Part shown: in pieces, positions 25,756-34,574 of the stretch
Layout of the letters: each line of letters opens with the position of its first letter
How positions within the stretch are numbered: position 1 is the first letter of the stretch
Source of the DNA: Arthrobacter sp.
GTDB taxonomy: Bacteria; Actinomycetota; Actinomycetes; Actinomycetales; Micrococcaceae
Length of the DNA stretch: 64,000 nucleotides
Assembly: GCF_031179985.1 (NCBI RefSeq)
Contig: NZ_JAPSHJ010000001.1
Span: forward strand, 9,392-73,391
Direction: 5' to 3'
The notes under the pieces: generated by a model
What the model was told of the DNA's origin: nothing
The model's input: only the letters and a program-made list of their open reading frames with translations
Databases searched by the model: none
Position numbers and translations under genes: made by a program

Positions 25756-26658
25756 TCAACCGGAGAAAGCGTGAATCAATGCGTCTCGAACGGCGCTGAC
25801 ACTTGCCTTTTGCAGCGCTGAAGAGCGGGCAATGGCAACGATGCTGCGGTGTGAGTTACCGGGAAGTGTGGCGACGGGGCTGTCTGTGGGACGCAAGCCC
25901 ATCATGAGCGGCGTGGCCAGCGTAATGCCCCCGCCGGATTCTGCCAGAGCGATCGAAACGGCAGTGTCCGTCACCGTATGCTGCACTTTTGGCTCTATGC
26001 CGGCTTCCGCACAGGCGAAGCGGCATGCCCTGCCGAAATATGTCTCGACCGGCGGGAGCACCCAGTCCGTGGCGTTGGCGTAATCCACCAGCGCGCCGCG
26101 GTTATTGGCAATGTCCCTGGCTTCGGGAGGAAGCACCATCAAAAACGGTTCGTGATGGAGTACTTCCACCATCACGCCGCGGAGAGGTGGTTGGGGCGCG
26201 TTCTGATAGCTCAGGCCCAAGGCTATGTCGATCTGGTAGTCGAGGATCGCCTGCGGCATTATTTCGACGTCGACTTCCGTGGCCTGGATGACGACGTTCG
26301 GGGACGTAGTTCGCAGACGCTCAATGGCGGGGCCGATGGCCGAGACCGCTGCGGACCCAAAGACTCCGACCGAAACCACGGTTCTCTGCTCGGACTGGGG
26401 TCCGCTCAGGGCAATTGCAGCCCTTCGTTCATCCTCAAGAAGGACGCGGGTGTACCGAAGCAGAGTCACGCCTGCGTCGGTAAGGGTGACCCGCCGGCCA
26501 TCGCGGGCAAAGATGGAATGCTGGAGGCCTGCCTGAAGTGCCGCCATCTGCTGGGACACAGCTCCGGGAGTCAATCCCAGTGCTTCGGCCGCTGAAGTCA
26601 TGGTGCCCAACTCAGCCACCACTTTGAAGGTCTTCAGCTGCTCGAACGTCCACTTCAT
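25756..26658 (-). CDS. LysR-type regulator of the adjacent amine-catabolic operon
   Basis: A 300-residue LysR protein with the winged helix near residues 1-60 (FKVVAELGTMTSAAEALGLT then PGAVSQQMAAL) and the usual linker and effector domain. It is divergent from the FAD oxidase/HglS/AmaB operon, with 93 bases between the starts, the standard arrangement for a LysR activator and its target. The effector is plausibly a pathway intermediate such as pipecolate or aminoadipate; that is inference from context. Confidence 0.9.
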   Translation of the reverse strand: MKWTFEQLKTFKVVAELGTMTSAAEALGLTPGAVSQQMAALQAGLQHSIFARDGRRVTLTDAGVTLLRYTRVLLEDERRAAIALSGPQSEQRTVVSVGVFGSAAVSAIGPAIERLRTTSPNVVIQATEVDVEIMPQAILDYQIDIALGLSYQNAPQPPLRGVMVEVLHHEPFLMVLPPEARDIANNRGALVDYANATDWVLPPVETYFGRACRFACAEAGIEPKVQHTVTDTAVSIALAESGGGITLATPLMMGLRPTDSPVATLPGNSHRSIVAIARSSALQKASVSAVRDALIHAFSG

Positions 26659-26751
26659 ATAGCGATTCTATACAAATCGTTGACAATCTATCCATTGACC
26701 TAAACAGCAGTCACGCCGAAGCTGGACCAAGGGAACAGCGGAAGGATCACT
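26659..26751. promoter_or_regulatory. divergent LysR control region
   Basis: CGATT-N7-AATCG at 26663-26679 is an inverted repeat of the size and A/T character of a LysR recognition site, lying next to the regulator start. It is followed directly by TTGACA at 26680-26685, a candidate -35 for the rightward operon; I could not assign a convincing -10. Confidence 0.55.
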
Positions 26752-27957
26752 ATGGAGGTAAAGCACGTGGACAATGTCGTTCCCCTTGTGAGGTCCCCCG
26801 CATGCCCACTACCTTCAGCAGGAGATGTGGTTATTCTCGGCGGCGGAATCATGGGAGCCAGCATCGCCTTTCATCTGGCTGAGGCTGGAGTAAACAACAT
26901 CGTCCTGGTCGAGCGTCACGCGCTCGGATCGGGATCTTCTGCGAAGCCGCTTGGCGGAGTGCGGGCAACCTTCTCAGATCCCGGTAACATCAAACTTGGC
27001 CAACGCAGCCTTGAAGCTTATGAACGGTTCGGAGACAAGTTCAAAACCGACATCGGTCTCCGTCAGGTGGGCTATCTCTTCCTCTGCCGGAATGAAGCTG
27101 AGCTTCTGCAGGTGGAAGACAGCACCCATATCCAAAACCATCTTGGCGGCTCAAGCCGGATGGTTTCCCCTTACGAAGCTCATCAAATCAATCCCTTCAT
27201 TGATCCACAGGCGCTGGTCGCCGCCTCTTACTCCCCGCGGGACGGGTTTGCTCAGCCTTCCAAGGTGGTCCGCGCCTATGGGGAAGCCGCCCAGCAACTC
27301 GGAGTGACGATCTGCCAGGATACAGAAGTCCTGGACATCGACGCCTCAGGTGGTGAGGTAAGGGCTGTTCATACCAACCGGGGCTCGATCCTGACTTCCA
27401 CAGTCATCTGCGCGGCCGGTGCCTGGTCAACCAGGCTGGGAGCGATGGCCGGCGTTCATCTGCCAATTGAGCCGGTCCGGCGCCAGATCGGAATGACTCC
27501 GCAGGGGGCCAAAGCACTCCCCACCGTTCCCTTCACCCTTGACCTCTCCACGACGCTCTATTTCCACAACTACCTGAACGGAATGCTCTTGGGGATTTCG
27601 AACCAGGACCAGGAACCGGGTTTCTGTCGGGAGTTCGACTACCAATGGCTGCCGGCCTTCAACACCGCCGCGGAAGTTGTGGCACCGTCCCTGGCAAACC
27701 GGGAACTGGAAGTCGGCTGGGCCGGACTGTACGAAAACACCCCGGACCACAATGCAATGATCGGCAGTTCTGACACCGTTGCCGGATTCATGTACGCCAC
27801 AGGGTTCTCAGGCCATGGTTTCCTGCAGGGGCCGGCGGTGGGCGAACTCATCCGGGACGTCTATCTGGGGAGGGAGTCGTTCATGGACCCGGCCCATTTC
27901 AGCGCCGCAAGGTTTGCCGGCGAACTGTCCCGACTCAGGGAATTACACATCATTTGA
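26752..27957 (+). CDS. FAD-dependent amine oxidoreductase (DAO family), probable L-pipecolate oxidase
   Basis: A 401-residue D-amino-acid-oxidase-fold enzyme. The FAD-binding GGGIMGASIAFHLAEAG is at about residues 29-45, and the C-terminal FAD contact is ATGFSGHGFLQGPAVGELI. It resembles sarcosine oxidase beta-type oxidases of secondary amines. The next two genes encode aminoadipate-semialdehyde dehydrogenase and 2-oxoadipate decarboxylase, so the best guess is oxidation of L-pipecolate to piperideine-6-carboxylate (the AmaA role). ATG 26752 follows GAAGGA; GTG 26767 behind GGAGG is an alternative start. Confidence 0.85.
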   Translation: MEVKHVDNVVPLVRSPACPLPSAGDVVILGGGIMGASIAFHLAEAGVNNIVLVERHALGSGSSAKPLGGVRATFSDPGNIKLGQRSLEAYERFGDKFKTDIGLRQVGYLFLCRNEAELLQVEDSTHIQNHLGGSSRMVSPYEAHQINPFIDPQALVAASYSPRDGFAQPSKVVRAYGEAAQQLGVTICQDTEVLDIDASGGEVRAVHTNRGSILTSTVICAAGAWSTRLGAMAGVHLPIEPVRRQIGMTPQGAKALPTVPFTLDLSTTLYFHNYLNGMLLGISNQDQEPGFCREFDYQWLPAFNTAAEVVAPSLANRELEVGWAGLYENTPDHNAMIGSSDTVAGFMYATGFSGHGFLQGPAVGELIRDVYLGRESFMDPAHFSAARFAGELSRLRELHII

Positions 27958-27998
27958 GCCGCTCAGGCAAAGGCGGCACCAGAAAGGACAAAAAGCCC

Positions 27999-29402
27999 AT
28001 GCCAACAAAAACCAAGCTGCAGCTGTGGGAACTGCGTGCCGAATTCGCCCTTCGCCTGGCCACGCTCTATGGCAACGAAGTTCCGGCCTACAACACCCTC
28101 GTTGACGTCTCCCGGGAGGTCAACGAGGACTTCATTAGCAAAAACGGGAAGGAAGCGGAACGGCTGGGGAGCATCCAGAGGGTTACTGCAGAACGCCATG
28201 GCGCCATCCGCGTCGGGTCAGCCAAGGAACTCGCCCAGGCAGCCCGGCTCTTCGCAGCCTTTGGAATGTATCCGGTCGGCTTCTATGACCTGCGGGACGC
28301 GTCCAAAAGCTCAGTTCCTGTTGTATCCACTGCGTTCCGTCCTGTCGACGCCGGAGAGCTGGCCAAGAACCCGTTCCGGGTGTTCACCTCAATGCTCACT
28401 CACGACGACCGGCGGTTCTTCGATGAGGAAACCCAGAAGCTGATTGAGTCTTTCATTGAAGCCCGCACGCTGTTCAGCGACGAGCTTCTTGCACTCGCGG
28501 ACAAGGCGAGAGCACAGAAGGAATTGGGACTGGTGCAGGCCACTCGCCTCCTGGATCTGGCCACTGCGGCCTTCGAACTGTCCCGGAAGCCTGTTGACCA
28601 TGACTGGTACTTCAGACTCGAACGCATCTCCGCGGTGGCGGCGGATATCGGCGGCGTACCCTCCACCCACATCAACCACCTCACGCCCCGTGTCCTGGAC
28701 ATTGATGACCTCTACGCCCGGATGGAAGCCCGCGGAATCGCCATGATCGACGAAATTCAGGGCCCGCCGAACTGGGAAGGACCCGATGTCCTGCTCCGCC
28801 AGACATCCTTCCGCGCCCTTGCCGAGGAACGGAACTTCCGCTATCCCGACGGCGGCATCCGCCCCGGATCGCTCCGCGTGCGCTTCGGTGAGGTAGAGCA
28901 GCGCGGCATCGCTTTAACCCGGCATGGCAGGGACATCTACGACCGGATGGTGGCCGACGTCGACACTCGCCTCGCCGAGGCCCCGCCGGGGGCAACCCGG
29001 GTAGAGGTGGCTGAGCAGGTGTGGCGCAAGAATCTTCCGGACAGTGAAAAGGAGCTGGCTCTTCAGGGGGTGGGATATTTCACCTACCGAGTGGCCGCTC
29101 CGCGACAATCCATTGCACAGCCATCCGCTTCCCTGCGTGAGCTCGTGGAGGCAGGTGTCCTGATCCCCGAGCCCATCGTCTACGAAGACTTCCTGCCGCG
29201 CTCGGCGGCCGGGATCTTCCAGTCGAACCTCAGTGACGACGGCTCACGTGACGACGAACAACTGGGCACCCCCTACGACATCGACCGCCTGTCGGAAGTT
29301 CTGGGAAGCAAAATCTTTGATCCCAATGATCTCTACGCGGCGCAGCAATCTGAGTCCCTCAAAGAGGCCGGGCGCCAACTCCGCATCACCATTACCTCCT
29401 GA
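27999..29402 (+). CDS. hglS: 2-oxoadipate dioxygenase/decarboxylase (HglS, DUF1338)
   Basis: A 467-residue member of the DUF1338/YdcJ family. Its Pseudomonas putida homologue HglS converts 2-oxoadipate to D-2-hydroxyglutarate with Fe(II) in the D-lysine pathway. The conserved metal and substrate region is visible as AERHGAIRVG (His67, Arg71), STHINHLTPR (His224, His227) and RFGEVEQRG (Glu298 or Glu300). The gene sits between the amine oxidase and the aldehyde dehydrogenase. The start is ATG 27999 with AGAAAGGA upstream. Confidence 0.9.
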   Translation: MPTKTKLQLWELRAEFALRLATLYGNEVPAYNTLVDVSREVNEDFISKNGKEAERLGSIQRVTAERHGAIRVGSAKELAQAARLFAAFGMYPVGFYDLRDASKSSVPVVSTAFRPVDAGELAKNPFRVFTSMLTHDDRRFFDEETQKLIESFIEARTLFSDELLALADKARAQKELGLVQATRLLDLATAAFELSRKPVDHDWYFRLERISAVAADIGGVPSTHINHLTPRVLDIDDLYARMEARGIAMIDEIQGPPNWEGPDVLLRQTSFRALAEERNFRYPDGGIRPGSLRVRFGEVEQRGIALTRHGRDIYDRMVADVDTRLAEAPPGATRVEVAEQVWRKNLPDSEKELALQGVGYFTYRVAAPRQSIAQPSASLRELVEAGVLIPEPIVYEDFLPRSAAGIFQSNLSDDGSRDDEQLGTPYDIDRLSEVLGSKIFDPNDLYAAQQSESLKEAGRQLRITITS

Positions 29403-29425
29403 CCCCCTACCGAAAGAAGGCAACC

Positions 29426-30964
29426 ATGACCACCCTCACCTCCTCCCTCCCGGCGACTGCTGAAATCGCCGAAGAAGTTCGCAAGAGCCTCGAGGCAATC
29501 GGAGTCGATCCGGTCTCGCTCATCGGGACGCACGAGACCCGCTCCCCCATTACGGGAGAAGTCATCCTGCACACCAAAATCCATAACGACGCCGAGATCG
29601 AATCAGCCATCGCGCAGGCCGCAGAAGCCTTCAAGACCTGGCGCAATGTCCCGGCTCCTGTGCGCGGGGCGCTGATTAAGCGCTGGGGTCAACTGCTGAC
29701 CGAGCACAAGGAAGATGTCGCCACCCTCATCACCGCCGAAGTGGGGAAGATCCGTTCCGAGGCCCTCGGCGAAGTCCAGGAAATGATCGACATCGCCGAT
29801 CTTGCCGTAGGGCAGTCCCGTCAGTTGTACGGCAAGACCATGCCCTCTGAGCGGCCAGGTCACCGTCTGGCTGAAACCTGGCACCCGCTCGGCGTCGTCG
29901 GCATTATCTCGGCCTTCAACTTCCCTGTGGCCGTTTACGCGTGGAACACCGCCCTCGCCCTGGTTGCCGGAGACACGGTTGTGTGGAAGCCTGCAGACGC
30001 CACACGCCTGTCCGCCCTTGCTGTCGACGCCCTTCTGGCATGGGCAGTCAAGGATGTTGGAGCGCCGGAAGGCATCCACCAGCTGATCCTGACCGACCGT
30101 GTGGGCGGACAGAAACTGGTTGAAGATCCGCGCATCGCACTCGTCTCAGCCACTGGTTCAGTGCGCATGGGCAAGGAAATCGCGCCGATTATCGCCGGAC
30201 GCTTCGGCCGTATCCTGCTGGAACTTGGCGGCAACAACGGGGCGATCGTGGCGCCCTCGGCGGATCTCGAGCTTGCCCTGCGCGGTATTGTGTTCTCCGC
30301 TGCCGGTACTGCGGGCCAGCGCTGCACGTCACTCCGCAGGCTCATCGTTCACTCATCGATCGCCGACACTCTCGTCAGCAGGATCGTTGATGCTTACCGC
30401 ACGCTGAACATTGGCAGTCCCACCCAGGAAGAAACCCTGGTAGGACCGCTCATCAACGCCGGCAGCTTCCAGGCCCAGCAAGCCGCGCTGGCCCAGGCAG
30501 TGGCCGAAGGCGGCGAGGTGGTTTACGGCGGCAACCGCGTCCTGGCCGAAGACCAGCCCGGGGCCTTCTACGTCAAACCGGCGGTCGTACGCATGCCGGC
30601 CCAAACCGCCGTCGTGCACGACGAAACCTTCGCTCCGATCCTGTACGTCATGACGTATGACTCCCTGGATGAGGCGATAGAGATCCACAACGGTGTTCCC
30701 CAGGGCCTTTCTTCGGCAATCTTCACCCAGGATCAGGGCGAAGCCGAACAGTTCCTTTCGGCCAGCGGATCCGACTGCGGGATCGCCAACGTCAACATTG
30801 GAACGTCCGGAGCCGAAATTGGGGGCGCCTTCGGCGGCGAAAAGGAAACCGGAGGCGGACGCGAGTCCGGCTCCGATTCCTGGAAGGTGTACATGCGCCA
30901 GGCCACCAACACCATCAACTTCTCCGGGGAATTGCCGCTCGCCCAGGGCGTGAAGTTCCTCTAG
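29426..30964 (+). CDS. amaB: aldehyde dehydrogenase, probable L-aminoadipate-semialdehyde dehydrogenase (AmaB/ALDH7 type)
   Basis: A 512-residue NAD(P)-dependent aldehyde dehydrogenase. GIISAFNFPVAVYAWNTALA is the ALDH7-like cofactor and substrate region, ILLELGGNNGAIV carries the catalytic Glu and TAGQRCTSLRRLIVH the catalytic Cys. ALDH7 members oxidise alpha-aminoadipate semialdehyde to L-2-aminoadipate, which fits the neighbouring genes. The stop of hglS is 23 bases upstream. An aminoadipate aminotransferase, needed to link this step to HglS, is not in the window. Confidence 0.9.
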   Translation: MTTLTSSLPATAEIAEEVRKSLEAIGVDPVSLIGTHETRSPITGEVILHTKIHNDAEIESAIAQAAEAFKTWRNVPAPVRGALIKRWGQLLTEHKEDVATLITAEVGKIRSEALGEVQEMIDIADLAVGQSRQLYGKTMPSERPGHRLAETWHPLGVVGIISAFNFPVAVYAWNTALALVAGDTVVWKPADATRLSALAVDALLAWAVKDVGAPEGIHQLILTDRVGGQKLVEDPRIALVSATGSVRMGKEIAPIIAGRFGRILLELGGNNGAIVAPSADLELALRGIVFSAAGTAGQRCTSLRRLIVHSSIADTLVSRIVDAYRTLNIGSPTQEETLVGPLINAGSFQAQQAALAQAVAEGGEVVYGGNRVLAEDQPGAFYVKPAVVRMPAQTAVVHDETFAPILYVMTYDSLDEAIEIHNGVPQGLSSAIFTQDQGEAEQFLSASGSDCGIANVNIGTSGAEIGGAFGGEKETGGGRESGSDSWKVYMRQATNTINFSGELPLAQGVKFL

Positions 30965-31054
30965 CGCTGTTGTGGGGCAATCTGTTGATTGGGAACAGAG
31001 AACTGGCGGAATCGCGCGAAGACCGGATCCTGCCGGACCCGCTCCCAGTACCAG

Positions 31055-31372
31055 TCAGCGGTGCTCGGTTCTCCAGGTGCACATCAGGGCTGCGGTGCCG
31101 CGGGTGCTGTCGCCAACGGAATCCGCGCCGCAAGTGATTCCGAATGTGACGGATCCGAAAGGTACGTCCATGCCGGCTGAATGTCCGGAGCCTTCATCGG
31201 CAGTCGGAGGGGCAACTGGGGTGACATGAACTGTTCGGTTCAGCACCGGTACTGTCTGGCACCCAGTCAGAAGCAGCGCCCCCGCTGCCAGGAGAAGGGC
31301 TGCTGCTCTCCGTGCGGACGGGTTTTTCCTCAGTGAGCTGGGGCTCGAAATCAGCCCCCGTACTGTCAACAC
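31055..31372 (-). CDS. small hypothetical lipoprotein
   Basis: A 105-residue protein with a basic N-terminal region (SLRKNPSARR), a hydrophobic run and the lipobox LLTGC near residue 38, starting at GTG 31372. The mature part has two further cysteines (GITCGADS and ALMCTWRTEHR). The unusually long region before the hydrophobic run makes the start uncertain. I recognise no family. Confidence 0.6.
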   Translation of the reverse strand: MLTVRGLISSPSSLRKNPSARRAAALLLAAGALLLTGCQTVPVLNRTVHVTPVAPPTADEGSGHSAGMDVPFGSVTFGITCGADSVGDSTRGTAALMCTWRTEHR

Positions 31373-31498
31373 AACTGCGGGAACCTGGGTTCGGGACAGG
31401 TGTCCACACCGAATGGTTGGAGTGAACTTCGCATATGCAAAAGCTGTGTAGGACGCATTTCTGAAGCTTATGGGAAGGGACTGACAATAAGCCGGGGA

Positions 31499-32116
31499 TT
31501 ATGCCCCACCGGGGCGGGCGCCGAGTTCGGAGCTGCTGACATCCTGGTGGGCGAGGCGCCGCAGCGCCGCGAGAATCGGTTCGTAGAGGGCTGTGCCGAG
31601 CACGGCGTACTGGATGGCAGCCTTTGCGTCGCCGGAAGGAACCTGAGCAATATCAATCTGCGCAATGGCACGCAGGTGCTCACCATAGCCTCGCAGCCTT
31701 TCCGCGCTCATTGGCATCCCTACAGACTCGGCAGCAGCGAGGGCGCGCTCGAGCTGGGCAACAGCGGGATACGAGGGGTCGTAGAGCCAACCGAGCGTCT
31801 CGATCGCCGATCGCGCCCTCGCTAGGTCTTCGACGTCGTCCTGGGCATAGGGCGGAAGCGCCGCAACGGCCTCCCCAAGCGTTACATACAGGTCGGTCCG
31901 TGGGGAGTCGATGAGGCCCAGCACCACTTTGGTCTTCGCGACGCTCAGCCCCACGACGTCTGTCAATGCCCGGATCAAGGCGAGTCGACGGACGTGGTCC
32001 TCTCCATAGAGCGCCGACGTCGCGCCGGTCGACTCGCCCGGAGGCAGCAAACCCTCACGCAGGTAGTACTTCACGGTTGCCACTGGCACGCCGGACCGTT
32101 CGACTATCTCTGACAT
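31499..32116 (-). CDS. MerR-family transcriptional regulator
   Basis: A 205-residue regulator with the MerR winged helix at the N-terminus: MSEIVERSGVPVATVKYYLR then EGLLPPG, followed by a helical dimerisation and effector region. There is no cysteine cluster typical of metal sensors. It is divergent from the four-span membrane protein at 32169, with 52 bases between the starts, and probably regulates it. ATG 32116 is preferred over the in-frame TTG 32122. Confidence 0.9.
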   Translation of the reverse strand: MSEIVERSGVPVATVKYYLREGLLPPGESTGATSALYGEDHVRRLALIRALTDVVGLSVAKTKVVLGLIDSPRTDLYVTLGEAVAALPPYAQDDVEDLARARSAIETLGWLYDPSYPAVAQLERALAAAESVGMPMSAERLRGYGEHLRAIAQIDIAQVPSGDAKAAIQYAVLGTALYEPILAALRRLAHQDVSSSELGARPGGA

Positions 32117-32139
32117 GCGCAAAGTGTTCCCCTTGATTA

Positions 32140-32165
32140 GATAGTTCTAATATCCAATACTGGAT
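32140..32165. promoter_or_regulatory. candidate MerR operator
   Basis: ATCCA-atac-TGGAT at 32152-32165 is an inverted repeat directly in front of the membrane-protein gene. It overlaps GATA-N7-TATC at 32140-32154. Both lie in the short region shared by the MerR gene and its divergent neighbour. Confidence 0.5.
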
Positions 32166-32168
32166 ACT

Positions 32169-32606
32169 ATGACTATCCAACCACAAACTGTCCTGCTTAT
32201 TGGAGTCCTGCTGCTGTTCCTTGTGACCGTGGAGTCGGGCGGATACTTCCTCACGAAGGTTGTACGCCAGCACGTTCCGGCGAACGACTTGCAGAAGGGC
32301 TTCTTCCGCGCGGGCCACGCCCACGCGGCGGTGCTGCTGATGCTGAGCATCTTGATCCTGCTGGTCTTGGACCAGGTTCAACCAGTGACGCCGCTGGAAC
32401 TCGTCGCGCGCAACGGTGTGCCCCTCGCGGCGATCCTCATGCCTGCGGGCTTCTTCCTCTCCGTGACGGGCAAGGATCCACAGCGGCCCAACAGACTTAT
32501 AGCCCTGTTGTGGCTTGGTGCTGCCAGCCTCACGGCAGGCCTGCTCGCTGCCGGGATCAGCCTGGTGATAGCCGGAGCCAGCGGACTTCAGGGCGTGGCC
32601 TCTTGA
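32169..32606 (+). CDS. four-span membrane protein
   Basis: A 145-residue integral membrane protein with four hydrophobic segments: LLIGVLLLFLVTVESGGYFL, AAVLLMLSILILLVL, a third near AAILMPAGFFLSV, and LGAASLTAGLLAAGISLVI. RAGHAHAAVLL puts two histidines at the start of the second span. I recognise no function. The divergent MerR gene and candidate operator suggest stress- or drug-responsive expression. Confidence 0.85.
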   Translation: MTIQPQTVLLIGVLLLFLVTVESGGYFLTKVVRQHVPANDLQKGFFRAGHAHAAVLLMLSILILLVLDQVQPVTPLELVARNGVPLAAILMPAGFFLSVTGKDPQRPNRLIALLWLGAASLTAGLLAAGISLVIAGASGLQGVAS

Positions 32607-32817
32607 CGCCGTGAGCTAGTGGCTTTTCTGCCCCACACGTTCCGCTTCCCCACCGGCGGGGCCTTCAGCTACGTGGGAGGCGATGACCCGCCAGGCCGGG
32701 CCGACAAGCTGCACGGATCTAGGGTTCTCTACAACCCGAACCCACCCCGGTCACCAGGCACATGTGGACGACACCACCCGTTCGCAACGGTTGTCGAGGC
32801 ATCGACCGACCGCGCGC

Positions 32818-33693
32818 TTAGCCCTTGACCGCCCCGGACAACGCGAACGATCCGCCGGCCCCGCGCGCGACCAGAACGTACAGGACCAGGACCGGCACCG
32901 AATAAAGGATGGAGAATGCGGCCAGCTGGCCGTAGGCGATGGCTCCATGCTGGCCGAAGAAGCTGAAGATCGATACGGACGCAGGCTGTTTCGACGGGGA
33001 CAGCAGGAGTATGAAGGGCACGAAGAAGTTGCCCCAGGTCTGGATGAAAACGAAGATGAATACTACGCCCAGCCCCTGGCGCATTAGGGGCAGCACCACG
33101 GTGCGCAGGGCCGTCAGCCCGGAGGCACCGTCCATCCAGGCGGCTTCCTCCAGCGAGACGGGAACCGTGTCCATGAAGTTCTTGGTCATCCAGATAGCCA
33201 TTGGCAGCGCCGTTGCCGCCATAAAGAGAGCGGTTGACGGCACGGAGTCCAGCAGCCGCAACTGGACGAACAGGCCGTAGACCGGAACCATGATCGCGGT
33301 GATGGGCAGGCAGGTCCCGCACAGGATCGAATATAGGAACGGCTTGTTGAACCTGGACTGGAACCGGGAAAGCGGGTAGGCGGCCAGCACGGCAGCCGCC
33401 ACGGTCACCGTTGCCGTCCCTCCGGAGAGCAGCAGGCTGTTCCATAGCGGCCTGAGCAGCAACTCCGGCGTGAGGACCGCCGCAAAGTTGGTGAGCGAGG
33501 GGTTGGCGGGCAACTGTGTCTGGTAACCGGCGTTGGTATCCAGCGAAGCGAAAACCAGCCACAGTAACGGCAGCAGAAAGCAGGCGCCGATCAGCAGCAG
33601 CGCGGCATCTGCCGGAGCACTGGACCGGCGGCGTTCCGGCGGGGTTAACCTCCGGTTAGCGGTCCGCCGGACCGCCTGTTCCGCCGTCGTCAT
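32818..33693 (-). CDS. sugar ABC transporter permease (MalG type)
   Basis: A 291-residue permease with a cytoplasmic basic start and about six membrane spans. The EAA loop is EEAAWMDGASGLTALRTVVLP. The start at ATG 33693 overlaps the stop of the upstream permease by ATGA. It is the last gene of a three-gene importer (binding protein, MalF-like, MalG-like) on the minus strand. Again no ATPase gene is present, so a shared ATPase is inferred. Confidence 0.92.
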   Translation of the reverse strand: MTTAEQAVRRTANRRLTPPERRRSSAPADAALLLIGACFLLPLLWLVFASLDTNAGYQTQLPANPSLTNFAAVLTPELLLRPLWNSLLLSGGTATVTVAAAVLAAYPLSRFQSRFNKPFLYSILCGTCLPITAIMVPVYGLFVQLRLLDSVPSTALFMAATALPMAIWMTKNFMDTVPVSLEEAAWMDGASGLTALRTVVLPLMRQGLGVVFIFVFIQTWGNFFVPFILLLSPSKQPASVSIFSFFGQHGAIAYGQLAAFSILYSVPVLVLYVLVARGAGGSFALSGAVKG

Positions 33694-34571
33694 CGATTGG
33701 CCCCCTTGAGCAGCCGGACGTATGCAATCCCGAACACCAGGCCCAGGACAATGAGCACGGAGGCGATGGCGGTGCCGTAGCCTATGTCGCCGAACTTGAA
33801 GGCCTCCTGATAGGCAAGGACCGGCAAAGTGGTGCTGGCATTGGACGGTCCGCCGGCCGTCATCACCCAGATCAGGGTGAAGACCGCCAACGTCTGGAGG
33901 GTCACGAGCATCAGGTTGGTGGCAATGCTGGACCGGATCAATGGCAGCGTGATGAACACCAGCCGCTGCCGGTTGGATGCGCCGTCCATGAGGGCGGCTT
34001 CGGAGATGTCCTGCGGCACGTCGGCGAGGGCCGCCCGGTAAACCAGCATAGAGAAAGCGGTGCCGCGCCAGATGTTGGCGAGCACCACGGCCACCATGGG
34101 GAACGCGTACAGCCAGTCGGCACCGGCCCAGCCCGCACCCGCGAGCAGCTGGTTGAGCGTCCCGTCCTTGCTGAAATAGGCGTAAGCGGCGAAAGCAGCA
34201 ACAATCTCGGGAAGCACCCAGGCCGCCACCACGGCGGTTCCCACGACGGCGGAAACAGGCTTCCGGGCACGCGTCATCAGTCCGGCAATCAGCAGTCCCA
34301 GCAGGTTCTGGCCTACTATCGCGGACGCCACCACGAAGACGATCGTCAGGACAGCTGAGGCCGGGAACGCGGAGTCGGTCAGCAGCCGCGCGTAGTTGTC
34401 GACGCCGGTCCAGGCCGGATTCCTGGCGTTCCGGCCGGTAAGGGCCGCATTCGTGAAGGAGGCGTGGAAGGACCACAGGACGGGCGCCGCGAGGAAAAGA
34501 AGGAGCAGCAGGACGGACGGCACAACCGGCAGCAGCCGGAGCTGCTGCCGGATGGACTTGCGTGCACTCAT
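33690..34571 (-). CDS. sugar ABC transporter permease (MalF type)
   Basis: A 293-residue permease with about six membrane spans, the first being SVLLLLLFLAAPVLWSF near residue 18. The EAA loop reads EAALMDGASNRQRLVFITLP. It is separated from the upstream binding-protein stop by three bases and overlaps the next permease by four, so the three genes form one translationally coupled unit. Confidence 0.92.
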   Translation of the reverse strand: MSARKSIRQQLRLLPVVPSVLLLLLFLAAPVLWSFHASFTNAALTGRNARNPAWTGVDNYARLLTDSAFPASAVLTIVFVVASAIVGQNLLGLLIAGLMTRARKPVSAVVGTAVVAAWVLPEIVAAFAAYAYFSKDGTLNQLLAGAGWAGADWLYAFPMVAVVLANIWRGTAFSMLVYRAALADVPQDISEAALMDGASNRQRLVFITLPLIRSSIATNLMLVTLQTLAVFTLIWVMTAGGPSNASTTLPVLAYQEAFKFGDIGYGTAIASVLIVLGLVFGIAYVRLLKGANR

Positions 34572-34574
34572 GCG

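Noticed and set aside
32818..34476. A 552-codon frame covering two permease genes.
   Set aside because: The upstream half is the shadow of the MalF-type permease in another frame; the real MalG-type gene starts at 33693.
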